Part shown: positions 12,515-24,829 of the stretch, one piece after another
How the letters are laid out: each line of letters starts with the position of its first letter
Position numbering within the stretch: position 1 is the first letter of the stretch
Source: Marchantia polymorpha subsp. ruderalis
Taxonomy: Eukaryota > Streptophyta > Marchantiopsida > Marchantiales > Marchantiaceae
DNA length: 64,000 nt
Direction of reading: 5' to 3'
Assembly (NCBI GenBank): GCA_037833965.1
Contig: AP031356.1
Coordinates: 14,220,501 to 14,284,500, forward strand
Made by a program: the position numbers and the translations under genes
The notes under the pieces: generated by a model
The model's input: only the letters and a program-made list of their open reading frames with translations
Databases searched by the model: none
Told to the model about the DNA's origin: nothing

Positions 12515-15004
12515 GTGGGATGAAGCTGACTGAAAAGAGGTCTATGGTCTCCGAATGCAAGCACACAGACTCAAGTTACGAGCACAATTAACTAATCAAA
12601 CAAGGAGTATAACGTTAAAAGGTGAACAAATGAATGAAGCCGAGAAATGAGCTCGATAGATCATACAAAAACGATGGTTCTAGTTAATTTCTTTGACTTT
12701 AATTTAGACATTCTATTGGGTAGTGAGGTTTCATTCACAAGGTCAAAAAACCGGGGTAGCTTTCTTTGGTTGAAACCATCACTAAATTCGAACCTACAGA
12801 CATGTATAGTTGAAGATGTCATGATTGGTCAGAAATATTAGGCGCGAGTGGGTTCTCCTAAGATTTTAATCTCCAACAAGAATTGAGTAAAGGATTTTAA
12901 ACACCTCTATTGAATATCATTACATGCCTTTTATTTACATACAAGATATGTAGGACATACACAAATCATTGAGAGGGCAGAAAGAAGGTTGGCCGAACTT
13001 CACCCAAGTTCAAGCACATGGTCATGACTTGTTTGTCCAGTTTGTATTGACTAGTACGAAATTGTACCATCTCTGAAAATAAGAAACGCGTTAACCAGAT
13101 TCAAGTGAATTTCATACGAATCCTGCAATCTTTTGATCTTATTTCATCACTTTAAAAAAAAGCTGGAGTTGCATCCCTTTTCACACGTCTTGTCTACGTG
13201 TTGACAGACTTCTTACTTCGCTGTTTATTTATTTTATTTTTTATTCTAATTTGTCCCATAGCTCAGGTTAATGTACAGTTTGTTATTGTGAAATATATAT
13301 AAGACAAAAAAAAGTTACTTTATTTCGCGATCTCATAAAATAGTACACCAATCATCTAAATTGTCTTGGGTAGGCCAGTTATTTCCTTATAAAAAACCAT
13401 GGTCTACAATTTCGACGTGAGAGCATTCAAGAAAACGAGAATTTATTCTATTACTAAATATATTATTCTAGTCACTATAAAAATATTTATTATTAAACAT
13501 TATCTAAGTTCCATAGTTGATTATTCTTAAGTTGCTGTGTTGTTTCTCAAACTTTAACACCTGTGGGTACTTGAAAAGCTAACCTTTGTTCTATTTACTA
13601 TCAACACGATTTGTTTATGCCTATAAGAGAACCTTTAGAAGCTATTTCACGAAAAACTATACAAGAAATGCGAAATAATTTATATATAGTGCGACCTGTG
13701 AAAATACACCGGTTTCTTTCTCGTGATTTGGAACCACTTCTTGGCAACTTAGAAAACTTGAAAAAATATTCATAACGGTTACAGTAGACGTGGAAAGATA
13801 AATATAAAATACGTAGACTATATAGAATATAACAAGTTCACTATAATTTTAATTTTCACACCTAACCCCATGTTAACAGTTTCATTTCGTACTTTGTGAG
13901 TCTTGCCCCTTTGTGCTTTATTGTTGATGCCCCTTGCTTTGCTGTCAGCGTCGTAAGACTATTAGTAGCATCTTCAGATTCCAGGGATTATGCCTTTTGA
14001 GATTCTCTATGTCCAGCAAAAGGAGTGTACAGTTCTCTGATGAACACGTAAGCCTGGCCTCTTAGATTCCAGAGACCTTAGAGCTTTGAGGGCTTAGATC
14101 AAATTTGTGCGTGCTACTGACGCACTGAATGAAATCTTGCGCTCGTTTTTGTCCCGCTTGAAAAGTTGCGAAATTGGCAATGTCTCCTCGAGCGCTTCAG
14201 CTGTACGGAATATAAAAGTTGGTACCAACTAATCAAACGAAGGAATAGTAGGATACCGGATGTCGGGACATGAAGGTGGCCGGCCACTTCCCTATCATCT
14301 CTTCGCCTCGTCCATTGGACTTTAACACCGCACGTTTGTCCAATATATTACGCATCGTGATAAGGTGGTTCGGGTGGTGGTATACATATATTTATAATCA
14401 TTTTTTTTGTTCTCATCGCAGTACGTAGATAAATTGGTTTCTTCACTTTTGGAGTTAGACAGAGTTCTTTTCCTGAAAAAAGTGTGCGAGGAATTATCGC
14501 ATTAGGCTTATCACTTTCTTAGAATGTTAAAGACAATGTGATTCTACAACCAACAATAGCTAATATAACCCATAAGAGTCTCTTCATACGATTATGTTGT
14601 TTGTTCCCAAGAAGTTCGTATATATTAGATGCGATATAGATGATTACCCGATTGTGATGTTACTGTCGACGTGACCCATATTCCACACCTGGTTTCGTAG
14701 TATGACAATTGATGAGGTATTTCCTCACTTTTCAGTTCTTTCAATGTGTCTCGTTTGGACTAAAGGATGATCTATTATGTAGCCATAATGGAGAGTGGAC
14801 CCAAGCTCTTGTGTGCAAGTCACTGCTCCTGGTTGTACGGTGGACGTGGAGAAAAGAAGGCGTGAGGGGAATTTGCGGTTTATTGTCACTTTCTTCGCGG
14901 TTTCCAACATTCCTTCCCAAAGACGAAATGGCGCTCGTGGGTCACTCTGAGCTCATCAGGCAAAAATGGCCCACTAATGGTCGAAGCATATGATGTCGAG
15001 GATC
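12515..15004. other. Intergenic DNA without recognisable gene
   Basis: The stretch is AT-rich to about 13.9 kb and more balanced after it. Only short, domain-free frames occur. I see no transposon ends, RNA genes or tandem repeats here. Confidence 0.4.
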
Positions 15005-15089
15005 GAGCTCTACCGATCTCAAATAAGTCCATCGAATAAGCTCATGGTGGACTTGACCGAGATCGGTAGAGCTCTGGGGCCTAGCCCCA
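15005..15089. other. Two adjoining hairpins: 16-bp perfect stem, then 6-bp stem
   Basis: GAGCTCTACCGATCTC (15005-15020) pairs perfectly with 15059-15074. Inside it, after a four-base symmetrical mismatch, AAGTCCA (15024-15030) pairs with TGGACTT, giving a roughly 70-nt foldback with a 16-nt loop. Immediately after it, TGGGGC (15075-15080) pairs with GCCCCA (15084-15089) across a 3-nt loop. The length is compatible with a small-RNA precursor or a remnant of an inverted-repeat element; neither is shown. Confidence 0.6.
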
Positions 15090-15189
15090 TGTTGCACGTC
15101 CGGTTTCATCCATGTAAGATTTGACTTTATGGGTCCTTTTACTTTCTACATTTTGGTATCTCAGTTAAGTCTACCACCTTTGTGCTTTG

Positions 15190-16620
15190 TGCTACCACTA
15201 CATCAGCTTATTATGGAGGAATCTCCCGTGAGAGTGTATCCTGCTGAAGGGTTGACCAAATGAAATCGACTTTTTTCAAGTCGAGCGTGAAAGATACAGT
15301 ACATCTGGACTCAAATGCTATGAAGTGATTTGCAGACACCAATTGTAAAGTTGACTGTATTTGACGAAGTGGGCACTTGCAGCACCTGCATCTTAGCAGT
15401 CCAAACTCGTTCCGCACTCTTGGTTTACCTCCTTCGAGAGCATCTTACCTGGATTCACAAGCTTTCGCAAAGAGCACCTTGGTAGTTGATAAACTCAATC
15501 TTGCTCCTCTCTGTTCGCCGAGTCGCGTTGTTTTGTCCTGTGTTTGACGCGGATTTTCTCTGTCACAGTCACGCGCTTCAGTTCGCACTTCAGTCGAGTT
15601 TTGACAGGCGCAGGCTTTTACTTCTACGCTGTCAAGGCCGAATCTGTCGCTTTCCCCTGCAGATATGAGAATTGGTCGAACCTCCAACTAACTCGTTTTA
15701 TGTGTGCTTTCTCTCCACACTCATTTGTTGTTGAATGTGACGACCTTGTGGTCAACCGTTTAGTTAACAGATCGGCCCTGCTACTCCACTGTTGAGGTCA
15801 AGGATCACAGCCTGGACAAGAGTTCAGTGGTAACGCTTGCCAGCACTCGAATCATTCGTTTGGCAACATCACCTACTCTGCTGTGACCTAGACTACGGCT
15901 CATTGGAAGTGGGAAAAACTTTAGCTGTTGTTTTCTTGGTGAGCTTGAAAAACCTCATAGAAACTGGTGACTTTAAGCTGGAGAATTCTCGAGGGAATCG
16001 CCATCAACCAGTCAGAGCTGTCCTGGTGCAGACTAGAAGTCTGTGTAACCCAGAATTAAATATATCAGCAGTAGCATCGCAATCATAAGCTTCTACTTGA
16101 CAGGGTTCAGTGGTGCACTTTCGGGTTAGAGTTTGACAGGCAAATACAGACTCTCAGTATAGAACAGAACTTTTGCTATGACTGACAGGTTACACTCTTT
16201 TCTTTGCAGATACCTTCATCCTGGTCGAAGACACAATCTCATTTGTACAGAGGAGCTGGGCACCTTCTTTCGTTTGTGGTTTGATGATGTAGTTAGTTAG
16301 AGAAGGAATATTATACACTTTGACTCGTCTTTACCCTCTTTCCTCTTACAACGTCTCCAATACATTGTATCGAATAGCTGTGGTTCAGAATCTGACGTTT
16401 CTGTAATTGCAGGGTCCAAATTTCTTGGTTAACAGTGCATCTCAGACGACATGTGACATACAGACGATCAACTCAAGCATTTCAATCAGCTACTCCTCGA
16501 TAGACAGCACGAGTAACGCTGCAGGAATGACGTCGAGATTGACGATGGAACGGACAGATGTGAACTGCTGGCAAGGGTAGCGCATATCATCATCTGGACC
16601 GTCTGCAAGAATGCACTTTA
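15190..16620 (+). other. Gene-like composition island, possibly non-coding or decayed exons
   Basis: The region has balanced composition and several polypyrimidine-AG sites resembling plus-strand splice acceptors (before about 15662, 16210 and 16412). Short open stretches follow them, but no protein family is recognisable and no long frame can be assembled. It could be an untranslated or non-coding transcript, a degraded gene, or chance. Confidence 0.25.
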
Positions 16621-16796
16621 ATGTTAATTGTTCAATTCCTTGACCTCTGCTTTCTACTATAAAAGCAGGAAATCCTGTATATATTTCAACTTGAATTAGA
16701 TCTGTTTTTCTTTAAATTTCAACACGAGCAATTCTTCCATAACTTGACGAACACAAGAAGAGCCCTTCTTCCCATCCTTTTGGCTTTACAACTTGG

Positions 16797-16806
16797 CCCC
16801 CCCCCC
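16797..16806. repeat. C10 homopolymer
   Basis: Ten consecutive cytosines stand out in otherwise mixed sequence. A short frame of about 55 codons starts with an ATG just downstream (about 16822), but nothing supports it as a gene. Confidence 0.7.
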
Positions 16807-17039
16807 TTCCAGATATAAGAAATGCCAGTGTACAAGGTGGGCCTCGGAGCCATTGTTGCTGTGAGACCAGCACTTAAGGTAGTAGAAGTACTCCAAGAGA
16901 GCTTCCTGATTGCTCAAAGTGAGTGTATTCAAACTCATCTGTTCTCTTCGGTTCCAGTATTTTCCCGATTTTTCTCAGCGAGGTGAAGACAAGTCCCCAT
17001 CGTTAGGGACAAAACTTCACGAATGGAATCCGACTGACT

Positions 17040-18720
17040 AATAGACTAATGTAATCTTACTAACTGTCAGCGATTCTATTTTAGAGCTGAGTTTCATTGA
17101 TTTTGATTGTCCGGAAAAGTAGCTATGCACTGAAGTATGGGCAATATCTCTCCCGTCTCGAAGGTGGAAGTCTCTAGGATGGATAGACACAATGAGAGAT
17201 TTGGGTAGAAAAAATTTCTTTGTAAAAACATACAAATGAGGATTATAATCCAAACACATTAGAAAAGTATTAATTCAAATAAAACTTACAATTCAAACAT
17301 GGTTGTACATGTATGTGAAAGATTAAATTTGATGATAGTTGTCTACATGAAAGTTTTAGTGATATCTGTCCTTAGTAGCCTTCGGCTTAGACAGACAATT
17401 TGCAGGAGAAAGTATTTGATATTGTTGAATGGGCCAATGTTATCAACCAGTAACATTATTGGATTAATGCTACTTTTTATACCAAAATCCGCTATAGAAA
17501 TATAGCAATTTTCCTCAAATTTTTTATGAATTAATGATCGTATTCACTCTGTGATTAATCTTAATTATTGTCAGAATTTGATACTGTCATTTTTCAGTAT
17601 CTCTATTTGATTATTTCTCTGCGCTATATGTTTTTGAATATAAAAAATTTTGTTCTAAAAGAATTGACCAAAAATATTATATATTTAATATTTATATAAC
17701 TTTAAAAACATTATATAAATATTCTAATTATTCTAAAATATCTTTTAAAATAAACATGTTATCATATACAATTTTAATCATTGACATTCAAGTGATTAAA
17801 TTTTTCTTACAAAATCTAGTGTTACATTTTTTTTTATGAGTATTTCATATTTTAAATATATGTTTAAAATTAGATTTTCAGATTATATCTGAAAAATAAA
17901 AGCTTCAAATCTGTTTTTGAAGATTTTTGCTATATATATCATTAACTTAGACATGCCTTAGTATTCAAAATAATTTCTTAAAATCTTTGTAGTTAAATAT
18001 TTAAATCTGAACTAGAAAAACATATAATTTATTCATCACATGTCCCTTAATTAAATCTCGGAATAATGGATAATATTTGAAAAATATTTTTTATTTTTGT
18101 AAAATTTACTATTTTAAATTAAAAATATCTTTAATTTAAGTTCCTATCTTTAACTGAAAAAATTCCTTAAAATATTAATAAATTATTTCATTTAATAATA
18201 AATATTTTCTTAGGAAAATTTTAAAATAATTCTTGCATTTCCGAATCTTTAATTCAAAAATTCAAATGAATGATTTGGATGAAAAATATTTTTGAAATAT
18301 TCACGCAAAAAATTATATGTATACATACTTTTGTAGACATAATTTTTTCCCAGTTGTAGAAATGTTCAGGGTTTATCTAAGACTAAGTAGTACATATATG
18401 AAGACGTACATGTCAATCATTGCTCACAAATCTGGAAGTGCAAAAGATACTTTGAAAAATTGAACAGTTTTCCTATTGAAATATGAGCTTTATTTTTCTT
18501 TTTATAGATTGCATAATTACACAAAATCAACCAAATAAAGCAAATTTTGAACAACGCTTTGTATATGGACTTACTTCAGGTTGAAAATAAAAAAAGAAAA
18601 TTAAGTCCAAATATTCAATATATCATCTCGACCGCATTGAATGAAAGGGAAAACAATAACGAAGCCAATTCTATTTTCAGAATATTTTTTTTAATTCCTA
18701 TAAGAAACAAGATGTAAGGT
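17040..18720. other. AT-rich intergenic desert
   Basis: Strongly AT-rich sequence with runs of A and T, no frame longer than chance and no repeat structure that I can define. Confidence 0.5.
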
Positions 18721-19939
18721 AATTCAATCAATAGGAGTGCATATTCCTTGAGCCAGATTCCAGGTACGGCATGAATAAGATGGTCTCATTGTATTGCCAA
18801 TATCGTCTACTTGCAGAACAGTAATCGGCGTTCATGCGAACATGTGCAAAATCATCAAAGACCGAGTGACCCCACCAGATAACGGAAAATGATTTTCGGA
18901 TCCGCAGTCGTGTAACTGATCTTCTGCACACTCATGAAACGCACGAAGAAACACCAAACGATGTTTGCAGAAGTACCAAGGCTCAAGTTGTTCACTTGGC
19001 ATGCGCTGTCACTGCTTTGCGACGTCCAACTGCTGCAGGTAATCGCAGAGTACGTCCAGCCAGAGTCCACGTGAGCCAACTCTGAGCCAGTGATCCGCCG
19101 CGCCGCCCTACACCACACCTTCGAGTTTTCTAAGGGATGAAGTGTCGACCGGTGGCAGCTGTTTCTGGAAACACACGGAGTCTCGCTGTGTGATGTAGTA
19201 TGGATGCATTTCTCCACGCGTCACGAACTACACTTCTTCCTTGTCTCAGCTGTAGTTTTCTGACGGGTCGGTCCATTCCTATCGTCTTTGCTGAAATCGT
19301 CAACTTTTTCTCAGAAGAACGTATGCCGTAATTTGCATGGTTGCTTACATTTTGACTTTGAAGTTATCTAACACAAATGGGAAATTCATTACGATGATCT
19401 TTAATCACTATGGACATCAAAAGCTTCAGCTTCCAGAGGAACTGTCCTCTGTGCCTGGTACTGTCGAGTACAAGCTCTTACTACTCGACATCAACTCCTG
19501 ATGGGAGCTTGTGAAAGGCATCACGATCTGGTTATGCCCCTTATAGAGGCTTGAAGTTCCATGTCTTCTAGCCCATTTCAGCGTAAAATGAAATGAAAAT
19601 GAAAAGGAAACCTCATCCGACACGCAGATATAGGTGAATGATTAAATTGAAATCCGAGGCTACCAATCTGCACGGTATATTGCAGATTCTGAGAAGACCA
19701 ACAAAGTTTTCAGATGCATCTTGGTCTGATGAGACACGGTATCCATGTCACGAGAGAAGATATTCTTTCATGTGAAAAGCTTACAGCACTGCAATCAACC
19801 TCTTTCCAGATTAATTTTGAAATTTCTTCAGTCCAAGATAATGAGAGAAAGCTTCAAACATAGGGAAATAGCCTGAAACTCGAAGTTCCATCTCATCCAA
19901 GAGACATTTTTTATTGAACGGATATTGAGCTTTTTATTG

Positions 19940-19970
19940 AACTTTGTCTCCACAAGAAGGAGACAAAGTT
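19940..19970. other. Perfect 12-bp hairpin with 7-nt loop
   Basis: AACTTTGTCTCC (19940-19951) and GGAGACAAAGTT (19959-19970) are exact reverse complements. The hairpin lies about 90 bp beyond the GDSL stop codon on the minus strand, so it would fall in that transcript's 3' untranslated region if the transcript extends this far. Confidence 0.6.
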
Positions 19971-20055
19971 GTCTATCTCTGTTATTTAGTCCACAGACTG
20001 GAAGCCGTAGTGGCAGCTGCTCTTGTTCATATGTACGTCGATTTATGGACACATT

Positions 20056-21096
20056 TCATTTGCAGAGACCGTCGATCCAAGCATTAAGAGACGGAGAGAA
20101 TCTAGTGAACCCGTGTTGATAGAGATCGACGACAGCGTTCCAGCCTGCTTGCGATGGATGAACGTTATCCCAGAACATGTGAAGGCCTGGATTCTGACAC
20201 AGCTCGTACAGTGGGCTACCGCCTGCGTCCACTTCGGCGCACAAGCCATTGCAGCAAGGCTTGAACGCTTCGGTGAGATTGAACTCAGGCAGGTTTTTCT
20301 GAATGTGTCTGATGGCTTTAGTTTGCTGCAAGTAGACGACATTTGACCCCTTCTGGTGTTTGATAAATTTTACCAGTTTCCGTCCGAGAAGAAAGTTATG
20401 ACTTGAGAGGACCGACTCGATGGTGCTGTTCTTCCCGCAAGCCTTGAATCCTGACGGGCGTGAGGCTGAGGGCAGACAGTCGAGTGGCGCTAACGAGGAC
20501 ACCATGAAATTTCTGGCACCGAGACTGTAAAGCTCTCGCATACCGAGGTCGATCAGATCCACTACCTCGGGTACCAATAGGTAGTAATTCTCGAGCGTGC
20601 CATTGTAAGCGCCGTAGTCATTTCCATTGACGGACACGAGGAATACTGCTTTCTTCAGATCGGCTGGCGTGAAGGCTCCTGCCTTTACCATCTGAGAAAA
20701 CCATTGCACCTGCGTCTGCAAAGTCGGCAGTCCAAAGGCGTACGTGACTCCACTCCCTCCGACGGCGTAGTTCATGCCGCTAGAAATCGACGTCGACGTG
20801 TTAGCCAAAAGGGTGGCGTAAGCTGGTGGGGAGGCGACGTGTAAAACCCTCGACGCTATGACATCCGTCTGGACGAACCCATCGGAGAAGCGCCCGGATG
20901 GTTTGCCTGGAAACGTAATCCCATAAGGAAATCGAAAGGCCGTAGTGTTCTGCGTGTTTCCAGTATCCGCATAAGAATCTCCGAAAATGAAGAACTTTCG
21001 CGTCGTTTCTAGCTTCGGAAGAGCAGTCCTGGCAGAACACGAACGTACGTTCCAACAGACGAGGAGGACGAGACACAGAACGCCAAAGATCCGCAT
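20056..21096 (-). CDS. Secreted GDSL esterase/lipase (SGNH hydrolase), single exon
   Basis: One uninterrupted frame of 346 codons starts at ATG 21094-21096 and ends at TGA 20056-20058. Residues 1 to about 22 are a hydrophobic signal peptide, so the enzyme should enter the secretory path. Block I reads FIFGDSYADTGN with the nucleophile Ser41. Block II glycine lies in AVGGSG (111-116) and block III in GND (Asn159). The catalytic pair is Asp310 and His313 in DNVHPSQAGW. The order and about 350-residue length are typical of plant GDSL enzymes. FPYGITFPGKPSGRFSDG resembles the At5g03610-like subgroup, which also has GDSY in place of GDSL. Several N-x-S/T sites fit a glycosylated extracellular protein. 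The natural substrate (lipid, cutin-like or acetyl ester) cannot be told from sequence. No intron is present, unlike many plant members. Confidence 0.92.
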   Translation of the reverse strand: MRIFGVLCLVLLVCWNVRSCSARTALPKLETTRKFFIFGDSYADTGNTQNTTAFRFPYGITFPGKPSGRFSDGFVQTDVIASRVLHVASPPAYATLLANTSTSISSGMNYAVGGSGVTYAFGLPTLQTQVQWFSQMVKAGAFTPADLKKAVFLVSVNGNDYGAYNGTLENYYLLVPEVVDLIDLGMRELYSLGARNFMVSSLAPLDCLPSASRPSGFKACGKNSTIESVLSSHNFLLGRKLVKFIKHQKGSNVVYLQQTKAIRHIQKNLPEFNLTEAFKPCCNGLCAEVDAGGSPLYELCQNPGLHMFWDNVHPSQAGWNAVVDLYQHGFTRFSPSLNAWIDGLCK

Positions 21097-21261
21097 TGTT
21101 ATGCAAATTCAAGTATCTCAGGCTCTTCTGCTCTGCTCTGATACTGGAACTCACGCACTTCGCTTGCAGGCAATCGAAATTCACTGGAATGAGATTGTAC
21201 GAAGAGCCAATGAATGTAATGGTTTAAATGAAGCCCGTCGAGAAATGGATGAAGCAGAGTT

Positions 21262-21274
21262 TCTATATAAAATT
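21262..21274 (-). promoter_or_regulatory. Possible TATA box of the GDSL gene
   Basis: A TATATA-containing stretch lies about 170 bp upstream of the minus-strand start codon, at a plausible distance for a plant promoter with a leader. The motif reads slightly better on the plus strand, so the assignment is weak. Confidence 0.25.
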
Positions 21275-21573
21275 CATTCCGCTGCACTCGGCTTTCCTCC
21301 CCGCATGCTTTACAAGGCGAAGCTTCTAAAGCAGCAGCAGCAGCATCCACGATCGCTGATGGGCGGTGCTCGGTGTAGACCGACAAAGCGATGTCAACCC
21401 GTGTAAATGTGGCCGAAGAAACAATATCCTTCCTGACCCCCTGTTCGCCCCAAATGTGGTATTCTGACAAAGATTCTCTCAGCTTGATACTGTCCGGTCC
21501 TCCTGGCCAGATCTGGCGGCTGGAGCTATTGCATAACGACAAAGTTTTTCACTGACGGAAAGTAGTCCAGTGC

Positions 21574-21598
21574 TGCTCGTCCATCAAATGGACGAGCA
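21574..21598. other. Perfect 11-bp hairpin with 3-nt loop
   Basis: TGCTCGTCCAT (21574-21584) and ATGGACGAGCA (21588-21598) are exact reverse complements separated by CAA. It lies about 480 bp upstream of the GDSL start codon. A tight, GC-containing foldback like this is rare by chance; its role is unknown. Confidence 0.6.
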
Positions 21599-22038
21599 AG
21601 TAGGAAATGATCTGATTCAATCATCTCAGGAATATTCAACTTAGGACGGAGTTTCTCTGATGCATCTCCTCGTGCAGGTTGAAATCCAGACTTTTAACGT
21701 GATGGAGTACTCGTAATACTGTAGTCTCGTGTCTGCTCATATGTGACAATTCTACTAAAGCTAAAGCGTCGCACGTGGATTTCAGTTTTCTCGTTAGACC
21801 TCGTCTTGTCGAGGAGACTACTGGACTCGAGATCGCACCAGGTCAAACATCAGTACTGTAAAGGATGTTCAGTCGATCTCATTCTTGGGTTGTGTGTGAA
21901 AAGGTACCTGAAGATATGCATTTGAGAACTGCTTTCCGAGATATTGCGCAGGAGTTTTGCGAGGAAGGGAAACACTGCCACACGTTCTTTGTTTTCACGA
22001 GAAACGGGTTTTCCTTGAACGGGATTCGGAAGCGAGAC

Positions 22039-22090
22039 ATGCGCCGAGTGGTCCTCTGACTCATATGCGCCGAGTGGTCCTCTGACTCAT
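22039..22090. repeat. Perfect 26-bp tandem duplication
   Basis: Two identical, directly adjoining 26-bp copies (22039-22064 and 22065-22090), each beginning ATGCGCCGAGTGG and ending CTGACTCAT. The exact identity points to a recent slippage or repair event. Confidence 0.9.
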
Positions 22091-22639
22091 TTTTCGAGGG
22101 TTCGTCAATTGTTTGATTGCGTGAGTAGGGAGTACTTTGTGAAAATAATAGCCTCTCGATATCGCACACTTCAAAGGCTCAACGCTCAAAGCTTCAGAGA
22201 CATGTCTGTCCTTTCTCTCTCCATTCCTTTGCCTGTTCTTCTATCTTTCTTTCCTTGCAACTTTTTTTCTTCATATATGTTTGTGTAATTGGTTCTTTCA
22301 TCGTCATGCGATTTGCCACATATTTCCGTCGAAATACGCCTCCTCTTCCTTGTACAGTTAGGCCAAACTCCGAGCGGAATTGCAACTCGAGTCCGGAAAC
22401 TCTAAGTGATCGCGAGGCTCCTTCATCGTTAGCCATTACATTCTCCAGTACATATGTTTCAAAAGGAAGAATGATAAATTACTGACGTTGCTTATTTCTG
22501 CAATAAGACTGCCATCTGCAAAAGTATGTACCCCAGTTCTTGTTAATAGAGCTGACTAAAACTTTTCCCACTGTGGACTTTGTGCGAACTCTCAGACATG
22601 GTGCGAATAATAAAAGAGTTCATTCTCTGTAAGTGCCAC

Positions 22640-22735
22640 TTTCTTCTAGGGCTCCGATCGGGTCCGGTTCTATCTTCGATCCGAACCCGACCCGGTTTTT
22701 TGGGTCGGATCCGATCCGGGTAAAATCCGGAAGTT
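22640..22735. repeat. Degenerate CGGGTC/GGATCC-rich patch with inverted segments
   Basis: A short GC-rich patch is built from variants of GATCCGAACCCG, CGACCCG and their complements. CGACCC and GGGTCG face each other across a T-rich loop. A similar vocabulary recurs at about 36040-36140, which suggests a dispersed repeat family. Confidence 0.45.
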
Positions 22736-23639
22736 CAAAGGTTTTTCTTGAGATAACTCATGACTTCATTCTTCCGAATTTCGAAAGAGACATATATAAG
22801 TACTTATACATACCCTGCATTTCCGCGGGCAACTTCGCGTCAAAACTTTCCCCGATTTTCTTGCTTTCTTACCTCGGCAGATCTCGAATGTTCCGAACCA
22901 GGCTAACGGCCGGATCACATCGCCCCATTTTCTCCAGAGCTCAAGGAAGCAAAGTATTGTTGGCGCACATTATCGACCTAAAATTTTGACTATAACCTTC
23001 TTGAAAAATCACCTTCAATTCATTCTAATCATGCAATATTAAAATCTGGAGGTAGACACATCCCCCTTTTCAAACTGAAATTTTTCTTTCAAAGCACTTT
23101 TTATCAACTAGAAAATAAATATACAAGTGGATAAATTTTTTTTCTACGTTTTATTAAACCAAAAAATGTAAAGTAATCGCTAGACCTATGATATAAATAA
23201 AAATGATAATATATTGGAACTAGGATTTTCTGTCACTATTGGGAGGTGTCACTCACCAAAGTAAAATGCTTAACCTTGAGTATAATTTCATAATAGTAAC
23301 CTTCCCCACCAACCCGAGACTTGAAACTATAGAATATATTTGAACCCACGATATCTCTATCCTTACCTTTCACACTCAAACCGTTTCCAACCTATTCTCC
23401 CAAAAACTCAGGGCTCTGGTCATACCTTTCTCACTAAGAGACTTACGCCTGACCGGATCTAATGTGGTAACACGGACTGAGTGCCGGTTAAATACTACTC
23501 TGATATTTAAAAAATCAGGTTTTTTTCCAGAAAAAACACAATTTTTATCTAATTTTTTTTTTGAGTTAATTAAAAAAAAAGCTAAAAGCACCTAATAGAT
23601 TTACTCAAGGCTCCAAACCGAATTCGAATTTAAGTATAT

Positions 23640-24810
23640 TTAAAGTATACTATATTAATCTTTAAATTTTTGTTTTCTCAATATATTTCAATTAATAATA
23701 TATTACTTGACTTTTTGAAATCATAGAATAAAATCAATTCTATTTTCATATATTTTTCTTGAAAACGTTCCATTATTTTGCGTTACAAAATATTATATAT
23801 ACCTTCAGCATTTGATTTCTTTCAAATAGTATTCCAATAATTCATTGCTGTTTTTTGAAATTATTAAATATTTATCGATTCAAAAAAAAATCAATATTAT
23901 TTTTGAATATATTTTTCGAAAAATTTCCATTATTCTGTATTAGAAATATAATATATACCTCAAGATTTTTATTTCTTTCAAATAATATTCTAATAATTCC
24001 TTTTCTTTTTTAGAAATTATTCGAAATATTTTTCAAATCATAAAAAAAATCAAACCTTACTTTTACATATTTTTTCTTGAAAACATTCCATGATTCTGCA
24101 TTAGAAATACAATATATACCTCAAGATTTTGATTTCTTTCATGTAATATTCTAATGATTCATTGTTATTTTTTGAAATTATTAAATATTTTTCAAATAAA
24201 AAAATAATCAATACTTACTTTTTTTTATTTTTCTTGAATACATTCCATTATTCTGCATTAGTAATATAATATATACCTCAAATTTTGATTTATTTCAGAT
24301 AGTATTCCAATAATTCATTGTTGTTTTAGAAATTATTAAATATTTTTCAATTCATAAAAAACAAACCTTACTTTTATATATTTTTCTTGAATACATTAAA
24401 TTATTCTGCATTAGAAATATAATATATACCTCAAATTTTGATTTATTTCAAGTAGTATTCCAATAATTCATTGTTTTTTTAGAAATTATTAAATATTTTT
24501 CAAATCATAAAACAAAATCAGTTCTTTTTTTATATTTTTTTATTGACAACATTCCATTATTCTGCATCAGAAATATAATATATAACTCAAGCTTTTAATT
24601 TCTTTCAAATGGTATTTCAATAATATCATTGTTGTTTTATAGAAATTATTAAATATTTTTTCAAATCATAAAACAAAATCAATTCTTTTTTTTTATATAT
24701 GTTTATTGAAAACATTCCATTATTCTGCATCAGAAATATAATATATATCTCAAGCTTTTACTTTCTTTCAAATAGTATTTCAATAATTTCATTGTTGTTC
24801 TATAGAAACT
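23640..24810. repeat. AT-rich tandem array, about 158-bp unit, roughly seven copies
   Basis: The phrase CATTATTCTGCATTAGAAAT or a close variant recurs at about 23771, 23928, 24089, 24246, 24399, 24554 and 24718, spaced 153-164 bp apart. Between anchors each unit repeats, in order, ATATATACCTCAA, GATTTCTTTCAAAT, TATTCCAATAATTCATTG, a T-rich tract, GAAATTATTAAATATTTTTC and a CAAATCATAAAA-like segment. Units differ by substitutions and short T-run changes. Unit length and composition are satellite-like, but the copy number is small. Confidence 0.85.
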
Positions 24811-24829
24811 ATTAATATTTGGGTATACT

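Noticed and set aside
18855..19217. 120-codon minus-strand frame
   Set aside because: No family resemblance, no signal or domain pattern, and no supporting promoter or intron signals.
22633..22989. 118-codon plus-strand frame
   Set aside because: Its start lies in the GC-rich repeat patch and the rest has no recognisable domain or codon bias.
23640..24810. CRISPR-like array (regular repeats)
   Set aside because: The whole 158-bp unit is repeated without unique spacers, and the context is a plant nuclear genome.
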